From Chitinophagales bacterium (GTDB lineage: Bacteria > Bacteroidota > Bacteroidia > Chitinophagales > UBA2359), in the NCBI GenBank assembly GCA_041392475.1, contig JAWKLZ010000003.1, positions 393,501 to 457,500 on the forward strand: a DNA stretch of 64,000 nucleotides. Reading direction: 5' to 3'. A program made the translations under genes and the position numbers. Of this stretch, positions 17,671-26,690 are shown in pieces. The first letter of the stretch is position 1. The number at the start of each line of letters is the position of its first letter. A model generated the notes under the pieces. It saw only the letters and a program-made list of their open reading frames with translations, ran no database searches and was not told the DNA's origin.

Positions 17671-17931
17671 AGACTTTGGACGAAAGAAGTAGGAAGTAAG
17701 AGGTGAGCAGTAAAAAACAAGATATGAAAAGCCCATATCCTATATCTTTTGGACTTTGGACGAAAGACATAAGTAGAAAGACAAAAGAAGTAAATGTTTG
17801 GTTATGAGTAAATTACATTTTTAATGCAATTTCACTTAATTCCTTTGCTGTCAATGATTTAAAACTTTTTGTCTTATGTCTTTAATCTTTCGTCCAAAGT
17901 CTAAATATCTTACCTCCTACCTCTTGCTTCC
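17671..17931. repeat. Nested family A repeats
   Basis: An outer arm (AGACTTTGGACGAAAGAAGT, from 17671) has its inverse near 17906-17931. An inner copy runs from GACTTTGGACGAAAG at 17752 to CTTTCGTCCAAAGTC ending at 17902. Parts also match 5066-5132 and 33079-33229. Confidence 0.75.
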
Positions 17932-17937
17932 AAAAAA

Positions 17938-19140
17938 CTAAACCCGCTCAATAATCGTCGCAATTCCCATTCCACCACCAATACAAAGGGTAATCAAGCC
18001 TGTCGTTTTGTTTTGTCGTTCCAATTCATCCAACAACGTTCCCATCAACATACAGCCCGTAGCTCCAAGCGGATGCCCCAAAGCAATTGCACCACCATTC
18101 ACATTCACCTTGTCAAAACCAATGCCCATATCCTGCATAAAACGCAAAGGCACAACAGCAAAAGCTTCGTTTACTTCATACAAGTCAATGTCGTTTTTGT
18201 CCATACCCGCTTGCTTCAATGCCTTGCGGCTTGCAGGAGCAGGACCGACCAACATCATTGTAGGGTCTGTACCATAAACGGCTGCCGCAACGACTCTTGC
18301 ACGAGGCTTCAAGCCCATTTTTTCGCCAGCTGCCTTGCTACCAATCAAGGCAATTGCAGCACCGTCCACAATTGCAGAAGAATTACCAGCGTGGTGAACA
18401 TGGTTGATTTCTTCAATTTCGGGGTAGCGGTCAATCGCAACTGAATCAAAACCAGCCATTTTGCCCATCATCGCAAAAGAAGGCTGCAATGATCCCAAAC
18501 TTTCGACAGTCGTTCCAGGGCGGATGTTTTCATCGGTAGATAAGACGGTAATGCCATTGATGTCTTTGATGTTTACCCTTGAAGTGAAAAGTCCTTTTGC
18601 TTCCGCTTCGGCTGCACGTTTTTGAGATTCTGCTGCAAATTCGTCCGTATCTCTACGGCTGAAACCATATTTGCTCGCAATCAAATCGGCAGAAATGCCT
18701 TGAGGAATCGCATGACCTGGCAAGGCAACAGCAGGGTCGAGCATCAAAGCACCACCATCAGAACCCATTTTCACACGGGACATACTTTCTACACCCCCTG
18801 CAATCAACAATTCCGAAAAACCAGAACGGATGTAAGCTGCCGCTTGATTGACCGCTTCCAAACCCGAACCACAAAAACGGTTCAAAGTCACGCCACAAAG
18901 ATGATCGCCATAACCAGACTGTTGAGCAGCAGTTTTGGCGATGTTTGCGCCTTGATCCATTACCTGCGTCACACAGCCCAAAATCACGTCTTCGACCAAA
19001 TTGGTATCCAAGTCGTGTTTTTTTCTCAATTCCTTGAGCAGAGTTTCTGTCAAATAGGTAGGAGTGATTCCATTTAAGGCTCCTTTTTTATTGCCTTTGC
19101 CCCGAACGGTGCGTAAGGCATCATAAATATATGCTTCCAT
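17938..19140 (-). CDS. Acetyl-CoA C-acyltransferase (beta-oxidation thiolase)
   Basis: This 400-residue thiolase cleaves 3-ketoacyl-CoA with CoA to give acetyl-CoA and a shortened acyl-CoA. Its active-site residues are visible: nucleophile Cys90 in LNRFCGSGLEAVN, His in GGAIALGHPLGATG, and the second Cys in ITLCIGGGMG near the C-terminus. The sequence resembles FadA/FadI more than biosynthetic AtoB. It would pass products from the FadJ-like enzyme encoded on the same strand downstream. A family A repeat lies directly after its stop codon. On the minus strand a -7-like TATTTTTG lies at 19193-19186 without a good -33 element. Confidence 0.93.
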   Translation of the reverse strand: MEAYIYDALRTVRGKGNKKGALNGITPTYLTETLLKELRKKHDLDTNLVEDVILGCVTQVMDQGANIAKTAAQQSGYGDHLCGVTLNRFCGSGLEAVNQAAAYIRSGFSELLIAGGVESMSRVKMGSDGGALMLDPAVALPGHAIPQGISADLIASKYGFSRRDTDEFAAESQKRAAEAEAKGLFTSRVNIKDINGITVLSTDENIRPGTTVESLGSLQPSFAMMGKMAGFDSVAIDRYPEIEEINHVHHAGNSSAIVDGAAIALIGSKAAGEKMGLKPRARVVAAAVYGTDPTMMLVGPAPASRKALKQAGMDKNDIDLYEVNEAFAVVPLRFMQDMGIGFDKVNVNGGAIALGHPLGATGCMLMGTLLDELERQNKTTGLITLCIGGGMGIATIIERV

Positions 19141-19320
19141 TTCGTTGAAAATGTTTGTTTAAGAATGTTGTTTTCAAATTTAGTACAAAAATACTAATTT
19201 TCTTGATAAAAAATAAAAAAGACAAGCATCAGTTTTTTTCATTCATTCCCATTGCAGCACTACCTAAAATTAAGTAGCTTTTCTACCAAAATTCGGTAAT
19301 CAAATTACCCAAAAACAGTA

Positions 19321-19351
19321 TTGTAGGCGAAATATTTTAGCTCTACTTTTG
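19321..19351 (+). promoter_or_regulatory. Consensus promoter of the iron-uptake cluster
   Basis: TTG at 19321-19323, a 20-nt spacer and TACTTTTG at 19344-19351 form an ideal Bacteroidota housekeeping promoter. Transcription would start near 19358, about 50 nt before the first gene. Confidence 0.65.
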
Positions 19352-19371
19352 CAGCAATAGTTCTTATTTAG

Positions 19372-19384
19372 AATTAGTCTAATT
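19372..19384 (+). promoter_or_regulatory. Fur-box-like palindrome
   Basis: AATTAGTCTAATT is a perfect 6-1-6 inverted repeat, the geometry of Fur-family operators. It lies between the inferred transcription start and the first start codon of a locus encoding iron-uptake-type proteins. Binding by Fur is inferred. Confidence 0.45.
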
Positions 19385-19406
19385 AAAATTAAATACCTTT
19401 GCAAAA

Positions 19407-20516
19407 ATGATACAGTTAAAATCTTATTTAAAATTTCTTTTATTGGCTTTTGTGATTTTTTCAATTGGTTGTGATAAAGACGATGACGATACGCCAACTT
19501 ATGAAATCCCAACAACTTACAGCTTCAAAAATGTCAATTACAGTGGTCAAACACAACGATTGGCGATGATGAATGAATTGAAAAGTTATATGACCACTTC
19601 ACGTTCAGATGGTGCTGTTTTAGATGCCAATCGCCTGAAAGCCATGTACGCCAATGATGCGGCAAATGCTCAATTTACAAATACTTACGATACATCAAAA
19701 CAATTGAAAGACAAAACTTTTGAAAATGCACGAACGGATTTTGATACACTTTTGGAGGCCTTGGCTTTGGCGAGCGAATCCACCGTTGAAGGAAGTGAAG
19801 GCACATCTGGAATTATTCAAAGTTTAGACGGAACAAGAAGTTATTTGATTGGCGATAGCGGATTAGACCATGCTCAGTTGATTGAAAAAGGCTTGATGGG
19901 GGCATGTTTTTACTATCAATCCACCGCCGTTTATATGGGGGAAGACAAAATGAACGTGGACAATGAAACCGTTACAGATGGAGAGGGAACAACAATGGAA
20001 CATCACTGGGATGAGGCTTTTGGCTACCTTGGAGTGCCAATTGATTTCCCCACGAATACAGATGGAATCGTATTTTGGGGTAGTTACTCCAACCAGCGAA
20101 ACGATGTTTTGGGTTCTAACCAAAAACTGATGGATGTCCTATTGAAAGGTCGAGCAGCTATTTCAAATGGTGATTTGGATACCCGTGATGAAGCGATTGA
20201 AGAAGCTCGTGAAATTTGGGAACTGATTGGAGTAGGTTCGGCTTTGCATTATTTGAATAGCGGAATTGCCAACTTTGACGACATGGCTTTGCGAGCACAT
20301 GCTCTTTCAGAAGGTATCGGATTTCTTTATGGACTGCAATTTAATCCTGATAAAAGAGTAACAAATCAAGAAGTCAATGATTTACTGACCGTAATTGCAG
20401 GTAGTTCTGATTTCGCTTCTATGAACCTCTACAATACAACGGTTGAAAAATTGCAGCAAGCAAAAGACGAATTGGCAGCCGCTTATGGATTGGAGGCACA
20501 AAAAGATGAACTCTAA
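19407..20516 (+). CDS. DUF4856 lipoprotein, iron-locus
   Basis: The 369-residue protein has a lipoprotein signal (FLLLAFVIFSIGC, Cys near residue 22) followed by an acidic linker DKDDDDTP. The body fits DUF4856: YSFKNVNYSGQTQRL, then the conserved EHHWDEAFGYLGVP. In Bacteroidota this family is encoded next to imelysin proteins and TonB receptors, as here, and is thought to take part in iron acquisition at the outer membrane or in the periplasm; no biochemical activity is established. It is the first gene after the promoter and palindrome and is followed 80 bp later by the imelysin gene. Confidence 0.85.
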   Translation: MIQLKSYLKFLLLAFVIFSIGCDKDDDDTPTYEIPTTYSFKNVNYSGQTQRLAMMNELKSYMTTSRSDGAVLDANRLKAMYANDAANAQFTNTYDTSKQLKDKTFENARTDFDTLLEALALASESTVEGSEGTSGIIQSLDGTRSYLIGDSGLDHAQLIEKGLMGACFYYQSTAVYMGEDKMNVDNETVTDGEGTTMEHHWDEAFGYLGVPIDFPTNTDGIVFWGSYSNQRNDVLGSNQKLMDVLLKGRAAISNGDLDTRDEAIEEAREIWELIGVGSALHYLNSGIANFDDMALRAHALSEGIGFLYGLQFNPDKRVTNQEVNDLLTVIAGSSDFASMNLYNTTVEKLQQAKDELAAAYGLEAQKDEL

Positions 20517-20596
20517 AACGATAGACGGTGAACGGTCGCTTTGCTAGACGGCTGACTGACGCTTCGGTTTTTAACAAAAAATACAATTTTCTCATA

Positions 20597-21691
20597 ATGA
20601 AAAAAATACTGATACTAACTATCTTTATCTTCTCCTTCAATGCCTGCAAAGACGACACAGGCGGCGGAACTACAAATTGTGGAGGTGATTTCGACCAAAA
20701 AGCCATGTTCCAAAATATAACCGACAACCTCATTTTGCCTGCCTACACCGATTTGAAGGCAAAAGTGGACGATATGGCATCCAAAACAGAAACCTTCACT
20801 TCAACTTATGATTTGGCAACATTAGAAAGTCTAAGAAGCTCTTACATTGCAGCTTACACAAGTTGGCAAAAAGCGGCTCAATACAATTTTGGACCTGCCG
20901 AAGAAGTGTTTTTGAGAAGTAGTGTCAACAATTTTCCATTGGATGTCACCATGATTGAAGCCAATATTCAAAATCGTGTGTATGATTTCGACCAACCCGA
21001 TAATTATGACAAGGGTTTTCCTGCAATGGATTATCTTCTGTATGGCATTGCAGAAGACGACAATGCTATATTGTTCAAATATTTAAGCGACAATTCTGCC
21101 AATCACGAAGAATATTTGCAGGCAGTTGTTGCAGACATTCAAGAACGGGTAAATTATACCTTCAATGCTTGGGTAAACGGCTACGACGAAACCTTTATCA
21201 ACAATACAGGGACTGCCGCAGGAACTTCCTTGAGTTTGATTATTAACCAACTCAATGCAAATTACGAATTGATTAAACGTGAAAAATTGGGCGTTCCTTC
21301 GGGTGTTTTGACATTGGGTTTTCCGAATCCCGATAGGGTAGAGGCATTTTACAGTGGCCAATCTTTAGGTTTGTTAAAAGTCGCATTGGAGGCAAGCCGA
21401 AATTTGTATTTGGGTGGAAGTGGCTTGGGTTTGGATGATTATTTGGTCAATGCCAATGCCGAAAAAAATGGACAACCCTTAAACGATATTATCAAAAGTC
21501 AATTCGTTGCTGCTCTCAATAGCTTCGATGCTTTGACCTCTCCACTTTCAGCCCAAATCGAAACTGATGCAACACTTGTTGAAACTGCCTACAATGAAGT
21601 GACCAAACAGGTGGTGAATATCAAAACGGATTTGCCTTCGGTCTTGTGTGTTTCAATCACTTATATAGATAACCCAAGTGATTCGGATTAA
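20597..21691 (+). CDS. Imelysin family lipoprotein
   Basis: The start is ATG 20597, which gives a clean lipoprotein signal (MKKILILTIFIFSFNAC); the longer in-frame version adds a tail encoded by repeat-like spacer sequence. The 364-residue body is an imelysin (peptidase M75 / IrpA-like) domain: LRSSYIAAYTSWQKAAQYNFGPAEE is its first half, and GFPAMDYLLYG aligns with the GxHxxE region of IrpA and EfeO, with Pro and Asp replacing His and Glu. Such proteins bind iron or haem in the periplasm rather than act as peptidases. It is in operon with DUF4856 and probably with the HTTM gene 6-100 bp downstream. Confidence 0.88.
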   Translation: MKKILILTIFIFSFNACKDDTGGGTTNCGGDFDQKAMFQNITDNLILPAYTDLKAKVDDMASKTETFTSTYDLATLESLRSSYIAAYTSWQKAAQYNFGPAEEVFLRSSVNNFPLDVTMIEANIQNRVYDFDQPDNYDKGFPAMDYLLYGIAEDDNAILFKYLSDNSANHEEYLQAVVADIQERVNYTFNAWVNGYDETFINNTGTAAGTSLSLIINQLNANYELIKREKLGVPSGVLTLGFPNPDRVEAFYSGQSLGLLKVALEASRNLYLGGSGLGLDDYLVNANAEKNGQPLNDIIKSQFVAALNSFDALTSPLSAQIETDATLVETAYNEVTKQVVNIKTDLPSVLCVSITYIDNPSDSD

Positions 21692-21787
21692 GTTATATTG
21701 TTGAATGGCTATACTGTTTTATTGTTGCTCACTGAGCGCAAAACAATTCAACAATATAGCCATATAACAATTCAGCCATACAGCAAT

Positions 21788-23287
21788 ATGACCATGCAGC
21801 CATATATCCATAAACAAACCCCCATCTCCCCCCTAATCACTTTTCGCATCTTATTTGGCGCATTGATGATGTGGGGAGGATTGCGTTTTGTGTGGAATGG
21901 TTGGATTGAAAAACTGTATCTCGAACCTCGATTTTTCTTCAAATTTTACGGCTTCGAGTGGGTGCAGCCTTTGGGCAAAACAGGAATGTATTTGCTTTTT
22001 GGAGTGGTGATTGTGAGTTCTTTCTGCATTGCATTGGGGCTTTTTTACCGAATTGCAGCTATTGTCTTCTTTTTGAGTTTCACCTACATCGAACTCATTG
22101 ATGCGACCAACTATCTGAATCACTACTATTTGGTTTGCCTCTTCGCTTTCCTACTCATTTTTCTACCCGCCAACCGTGCTTTTTCATTGGATGTCTGGCG
22201 AAAACCACAATTGAAATTAAAAACCGTTCCTGCTTGGTGCATCAATATTCTCATCCTTCAATTAACCATTGTTTATACCTGTGCTGGAATTGCCAAACTC
22301 AATTCGGATTGGCTTTTTCGTGCCATGCCTTTGGCGGTTTGGTTGCCCGAACATACAGATTTACCTGTATTGGGTTACTTTTTTCAGTTCAAAGAAACGG
22401 CGTATGTATTCAGTTGGATAGGAGCATTATATGATTTGACGATTGCCTATTTTTTGATGTTTTCTTCAACAAGGGTTTTAGCTTATGTGGTGGTGATTGT
22501 TTTTCATGGCCTGACTTATCTATTATTCAACATTGGACTGTTTCCTTTGATTATGGTATTCAGTACATTGGTGTTTTTTCCATCAGATTTTCATAATAGG
22601 CTTCTCGGATTACTTGGATTTGAACGCAGAGGCGCAGAGGCACAGAGGAATTTTAAACGGAGAGATGGAGAGGTGGAGAGTTTTTTTGGGGATGAACAAG
22701 GAGACAAGGAGGTACAGAGGAAAATTAGTGGAAAACTTGCCAACAATTGCAAATTTTGGCAACGTTTGGAACGATATAAACGGTGGACGGCGAACGGTGG
22801 ACGACAAACGAACCCAAACACAATTATCAACCCAAACACCCAAATACAATTTTTATTAACCATCTACATCCTAATCCAACTTCTCCTCCCTTTCCGCCAC
22901 TATTTATACAATGGAAACGTGTTGTGGACAGAAGAAGGCTATCGTTTTTCGTGGCGGGTAATGTTGGTAGAAAAAGTTGGGCAAGTGCGTTTTTTTGTGG
23001 AGGATGAAGAAACGCAGCGCAAAACGGAAATTATCAATGGCAGACACCTAACTTTGTTCCAAGAAAAACAAATGAGCGTTCAGCCCGATTTCATCCTTCA
23101 ATTTGCCCATTTTTTGGCGGAAGAGTACAAAACTCGCCATGGGATGAAAAATCCTGTGGTGACAGTAGATGCTCATGTAGCTTTGAATGGACGGACAAGT
23201 CAGCAATTCATTGACCCAAATGTGAATTTGGCAGCGATTGAAGAAGGTTTTGAAAAGAAAAATTGGATTTTGCCGTTTGATAGATAA
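21788..23287 (+). CDS. HTTM-domain membrane protein with repeat-derived insert
   Basis: This protein of about 500 residues has several transmembrane helices of the HTTM (horizontally transferred transmembrane) domain related to vitamin K-dependent gamma-carboxylase: LITFRILFGALMMWGGLRFV, an EPRFFFKFYGFEWVQP loop, and LNHYYLVCLFAFLLIFLPAN. The C-terminal part (LWTEEGYRFSWRVMLVEK) is soluble and conserved. Between them, codons at 22612-22850 encode a low-complexity stretch made from intergenic repeat sequence. The upstream frame is open from TTG 21698, but that part is encoded by an inverted repeat, so ATG 21788 (or 21794) is preferred. HTTM proteins sit beside imelysin and TonB receptors in this phylum; their reaction is unknown. 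Confidence 0.82.
   Translation: MTMQPYIHKQTPISPLITFRILFGALMMWGGLRFVWNGWIEKLYLEPRFFFKFYGFEWVQPLGKTGMYLLFGVVIVSSFCIALGLFYRIAAIVFFLSFTYIELIDATNYLNHYYLVCLFAFLLIFLPANRAFSLDVWRKPQLKLKTVPAWCINILILQLTIVYTCAGIAKLNSDWLFRAMPLAVWLPEHTDLPVLGYFFQFKETAYVFSWIGALYDLTIAYFLMFSSTRVLAYVVVIVFHGLTYLLFNIGLFPLIMVFSTLVFFPSDFHNRLLGLLGFERRGAEAQRNFKRRDGEVESFFGDEQGDKEVQRKISGKLANNCKFWQRLERYKRWTANGGRQTNPNTIINPNTQIQFLLTIYILIQLLLPFRHYLYNGNVLWTEEGYRFSWRVMLVEKVGQVRFFVEDEETQRKTEIINGRHLTLFQEKQMSVQPDFILQFAHFLAEEYKTRHGMKNPVVTVDAHVALNGRTSQQFIDPNVNLAAIEEGFEKKNWILPFDR
22612..22850 (+). repeat. Intergenic-type repeat sequence inside the HTTM gene
   Basis: GAACGCAGAGGCGCAGAGGC and the later CGGTGGACGGCGAACGGTGG are motifs typical of dispersed intergenic repeats; the latter resembles GACGGTGAACGGTCGCTTTG in the spacer at about 20525. 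The frame stays open and gives an Arg-, Gln- and Asn-rich linker of about 80 residues. Confidence 0.55.
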
Positions 23288-23361
23288 TGGAAAGGTCATA
23301 CTTCAACTGTTTTCTACAACCTATTCAAACATTTGTATATTTTTCAAAAAAAAATAAAATC

Positions 23362-23766
23362 ATGTTAAAAATACCTATTCATACTGAAATTGACGCTCAA
23401 TCACTTCTAAAAGGAGTTGAAGGTATGCAGTTGAATGATTTAGAGAATTTTGCAAGGGAGATAAATGCCATGCTTGCAAGAAAAAAAATAAAAGATAAAG
23501 ACTATCAAATAGCTAAACTACTTCGACTTCACAATGAAACCGTTTTAGACAGTGCAAAAAAGAAGAGGTTTTTTGTGTTATTAGACAAACTGCAATCGGA
23601 AACAATATCCGATAAAGAACACAAAGAGTATCTGGATTTGGCAGAAGAAGAAGAAAATTTGAGAGTTAAACGTGTTAAATATTTAATCGAACTCTCTCAA
23701 TTACGTAATATACCACTTTCCGTTTTAATGACGGAATTGGGTTTAACACCAGTAGGTCATGCGTAG
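23362..23766 (+). CDS. Hypothetical protein preceding an HNH endonuclease
   Basis: This 134-residue, mostly helical and charged protein is not assigned to a family. It starts at ATG 23362 (KIPIHTEIDAQSLLKGVEGM) and contains LVxxEE-type helices such as KEHKEYLDLAEEEENLRVKR. Its last 8 bases overlap the start of the HNH gene, so the two are translationally coupled. Similar two-gene units (a helical protein of this size and an HNH nuclease) are scattered in cyanobacteria and Bacteroidota, so this is probably an accessory module. It interrupts the iron-uptake locus between HTTM and the TonB receptor. Confidence 0.65.
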   Translation: MLKIPIHTEIDAQSLLKGVEGMQLNDLENFAREINAMLARKKIKDKDYQIAKLLRLHNETVLDSAKKKRFFVLLDKLQSETISDKEHKEYLDLAEEEENLRVKRVKYLIELSQLRNIPLSVLMTELGLTPVGHA

Positions 23767-24199
23767 AAAATCAGTACCTATAAAAACCAAACAATTGGTT
23801 AGAGAAAGAGCCAGAGGATATTGTGAATATTGTTTGGCTTCTTCAAGTTTTGCTACCGACTTTTTTTCTATTGAGCATATTATTCCAGATAGTTTGGGTG
23901 GAAGTTCACACCCTAATAACCTTGCACTCTCTTGTAGTCGCTGCAATGGTCATAAGTACAACAAAATAAATGGTTTTGACTCGCTAACCAACCAAGAAGT
24001 AAGATTATTTAATCCTCGAAAAGATGATTGGCAAACTCATTTTCAGTGGAGTGAAAATGAAACAATTATGCTTGGTGTCACCCCAATCGGTCGAGCAACA
24101 ATAGATTTATTAGAAATCAATAGAGAAAATAATATAAATCTACGCTCTCTTTTAAGACTGGTAGGTTTACATCCACCCGAAGAATATCCGTCTAAATAG
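23759..24199 (+). CDS. HNH endonuclease
   Basis: The 146-residue protein has a complete HNH site: a first CxxC (GYCEYC), the catalytic FSIEHIIPDSLGGS with its His, the Asn of NNLALSCSRCN, and a second CxxC, so a zinc-supported beta-beta-alpha metal nuclease fold. Homologues of this size are stand-alone nucleases of unknown target. It overlaps the upstream helical protein gene by 8 bp and precedes the TonB receptor gene by 22 bp. As both are in the direction of the iron operon they may share its transcription. Confidence 0.87.
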   Translation: MRRKSVPIKTKQLVRERARGYCEYCLASSSFATDFFSIEHIIPDSLGGSSHPNNLALSCSRCNGHKYNKINGFDSLTNQEVRLFNPRKDDWQTHFQWSENETIMLGVTPIGRATIDLLEINRENNINLRSLLRLVGLHPPEEYPSK

Positions 24200-24221
24200 C
24201 CTGCCAATAGAAAATAGAATC

Positions 24222-26642
24222 ATGTCTAAGCATTTATCCATATTACTCCTCCTTTATAGCCTCTCACTTCAAGCTGCAAAAATCACAGGCACAGTCACAG
24301 ATGCTCAAACTCAGTTAAATTTGGCACAAGTCAGTGTATTTTTGGAGGAAACAGGTGAGTTGCAAGAAACCAATAAAAAGGGAGAATACCACTTTGAAGA
24401 AGTGAAAAATGGTACTTACACCTTGACCTTTTTCTTGCGAGGTTATACTTCCATCAAAGAACAAATAACAATTGAAAATCACAAAGATGTAGTGATGGAT
24501 ATTTCAATGGAAAAGCTTCAATTGGAATTAGATGCTGTAGATGTGGCGGCAGAACCTGATGCATCTTACACCATTCACCGACTCCGCAATGTTGAAGGTT
24601 TGGCGATTTATGCAGCCAAAAAAAGTGAGGTAATCGAGTTGAGTAATTTGGTGGGAAATTTGGCGACCAACAATGCAAGACAAGTGTATAAAGGCATTGC
24701 GGGACTGAATATTTGGGAGAACGATGGTGCAGGACTGCAATTGAGCATTGGCGCAAGAGGCCTCGACCCAAATCGCACTTCCAACTTCAATACCCGACAA
24801 AATGGCTATGATATTAGTGCAGATGCTTTGGGCTATCCCGAAAGCTATTACACCCCTCCGACACAGGCATTGCAGCGAATCGAAATCGTGCGGGGTGCAG
24901 CTTCCCTTCAATATGGCCCTCAATTTGGAGGTTTGTTAAACTTTGTTTTCAAAGAAGGAAATTCAGAAAAACCTTTTGAGTTCGTGACCGAAAATACCAT
25001 CGGTTCTTTTGGTTTGTTGAGTACCTTCAATAGCATTGGCGGCAGCACTGCAAAAACCAATTACTACGCTTTTTTTCAAAGAAAACAAGGCAACGGATGG
25101 CGACCCAATTCCGACTTTCACCAAAATACGGCTTATGTAAGTTTGAGCCATGAATTTTCTTCAAAGCTAAAAGTTGGGCTACAATACACCTACATGGACT
25201 ATTTGGCGCAGCAAGCAGGCGGACTGCAAGATTTTGAATTTGAGCAAGATGCACGTCAATCCAAACGAGCCAGAAACTGGTTTCAGGTCAATTGGAATTT
25301 GGCAGCTTTGACCTTGGATTACCGCCTATCCGAAAAAACCAAAATCAACAGCCGTACTTTTTACCTCAATGCCCGCAGGGAAGCACTCGGTGAATTGGGC
25401 GCAATCAACCGCCCCGACCCTTTGCGAGAACGGGATTTGATACGAGGTGAATATGAAAACTTTGGCAACGAAACCCGACTGATTCACCGCTATCAATTGG
25501 GCAATCAATACAGCACTTTTTTGGTGGGTGGACGCTACTATCAAGGCTTTAGCCAAAGCAAACAGGGAGATGCAAGCGATGGCAGCGATGCCGATTTTCG
25601 CTTTTTGAATCCAGATGATTTGGAACGTTCTGAGTATGAATTTCCGAGCCGCAATGCTTCACTTTTTGTAGAAAACTTATTCAACCTCAAAGGCGGTTGG
25701 AGCATTACGCCTGGCGCAAGATTGGAGTATATTCGCACTGCTTCGGATGGATTCTTCAAAGAGCGTGTTTTTTCGGGCGGACAGGTGATTTTTGAACAAA
25801 AATTTGAAGACTCCAAAGAAAATAGTCGAAAATTTGCCTTGCTTGGTTTGGGCGTGGGTTACAAAATTTCGGACGGTATTGAAGCGTATGGAAACTTCTC
25901 ACAAAACTATAGGTCTATCAATTTCAGCGACTTGGCTGTGGTCAATCCCAATTTGGTGGTGGACAGTTTGTTGAAGGACGAAAAGGGCTACAATGCAGAC
26001 TTGGGCATACGTGGACAAGCATTGAAGGGCGCAGTTCAGTTTGACGCAAGTGTGTTTTTGTTGCGCTACCAAAACCGAATTGGTGTGGGTGAAATCGTTG
26101 TTCCCGACCCTGCTGTTGTCGAAAAATCGGTGGCTTTTCGCACCAATATTGGCGATGCTCGGATTGTGGGTTTAGAGGCTTACATTGAAGCGGACGTATT
26201 GAAGCTAATGGACAAAGGTTCTGAAAAATTTGGTGTTTCGATTTTTACCAATTTTAGCGCATTGAAGGGAGAATACCTATCTGGTCAGTCGGCTTTTGTG
26301 GGCAACGATGTGGAGTTGATTCCGCCTTTCAGCTTCAAATCGGGCGTGAATTTGAAGTGGCAAAATTTGAAGTTGGCGTATCAATTTGCTTATACCCAAC
26401 AGCATTTCAGCGATGCAACGAATGCCGAATTTGTGGTGGATGCTACTCGTGGCTTGATTCCTTCTTACAGTGTGCAAGACATTTCTTTGAGTTATACTTA
26501 TCGCCGCTACAAACTGCAATCGGGCATCAACAATTTAACAGATGCTCGATATTTTACCCGTCGTGCGGCTGCTTATCCTGGACCAGGGATTATTCCTTCG
26601 GATGGAAGGAGTTTTTATTTGGGGTTGGGGGTGAGGTTGTAG
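24222..26642 (+). CDS. TonB-dependent receptor, FecA-like
   Basis: This 806-residue outer-membrane receptor takes up iron chelates using energy from TonB-ExbBD. After a signal peptide, residues about 19-105 are a carboxypeptidase-regulatory-like domain (ITGTVTDAQTQLNLAQVSVF). A plug follows with the FecA-type QVYKGIAGLNIWENDGAGLQ and GARGLDPNRTSNFNTRQNGY, and then the 22-strand barrel ending in a YLGLGVRL strand. The conserved plug is typical of Fe(III) dicitrate receptors. It closes the iron locus. Its final 54 coding bases are the left copy of a 60-bp direct repeat whose second copy is at 29359, so the gene end marks the insertion point of the retroelement downstream. Confidence 0.93.
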   Translation: MSKHLSILLLLYSLSLQAAKITGTVTDAQTQLNLAQVSVFLEETGELQETNKKGEYHFEEVKNGTYTLTFFLRGYTSIKEQITIENHKDVVMDISMEKLQLELDAVDVAAEPDASYTIHRLRNVEGLAIYAAKKSEVIELSNLVGNLATNNARQVYKGIAGLNIWENDGAGLQLSIGARGLDPNRTSNFNTRQNGYDISADALGYPESYYTPPTQALQRIEIVRGAASLQYGPQFGGLLNFVFKEGNSEKPFEFVTENTIGSFGLLSTFNSIGGSTAKTNYYAFFQRKQGNGWRPNSDFHQNTAYVSLSHEFSSKLKVGLQYTYMDYLAQQAGGLQDFEFEQDARQSKRARNWFQVNWNLAALTLDYRLSEKTKINSRTFYLNARREALGELGAINRPDPLRERDLIRGEYENFGNETRLIHRYQLGNQYSTFLVGGRYYQGFSQSKQGDASDGSDADFRFLNPDDLERSEYEFPSRNASLFVENLFNLKGGWSITPGARLEYIRTASDGFFKERVFSGGQVIFEQKFEDSKENSRKFALLGLGVGYKISDGIEAYGNFSQNYRSINFSDLAVVNPNLVVDSLLKDEKGYNADLGIRGQALKGAVQFDASVFLLRYQNRIGVGEIVVPDPAVVEKSVAFRTNIGDARIVGLEAYIEADVLKLMDKGSEKFGVSIFTNFSALKGEYLSGQSAFVGNDVELIPPFSFKSGVNLKWQNLKLAYQFAYTQQHFSDATNAEFVVDATRGLIPSYSVQDISLSYTYRRYKLQSGINNLTDARYFTRRAAAYPGPGIIPSDGRSFYLGLGVRL

Positions 26643-26648
26643 GAGTTA
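26589..26648 (+). repeat. Left 60-bp direct repeat flanking the RT element
   Basis: Bases 26589-26648 are identical at all 60 positions to 29359-29418. This copy covers the last 54 bp of the TonB receptor gene and six bases after it. Sequence before and after the repeat does not match at either copy. Confidence 0.97.
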
Positions 26649-26690
26649 TGCCAGTTTTTTTGAACTATTGACACAACTTTTATTCAAAAT

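Noticed and set aside
21698..21787. N-terminal extension of the HTTM protein from TTG 21698
   Set aside because: It is encoded by an inverted repeat with no signal peptide or conserved residues; ATG starts further in fit the family.
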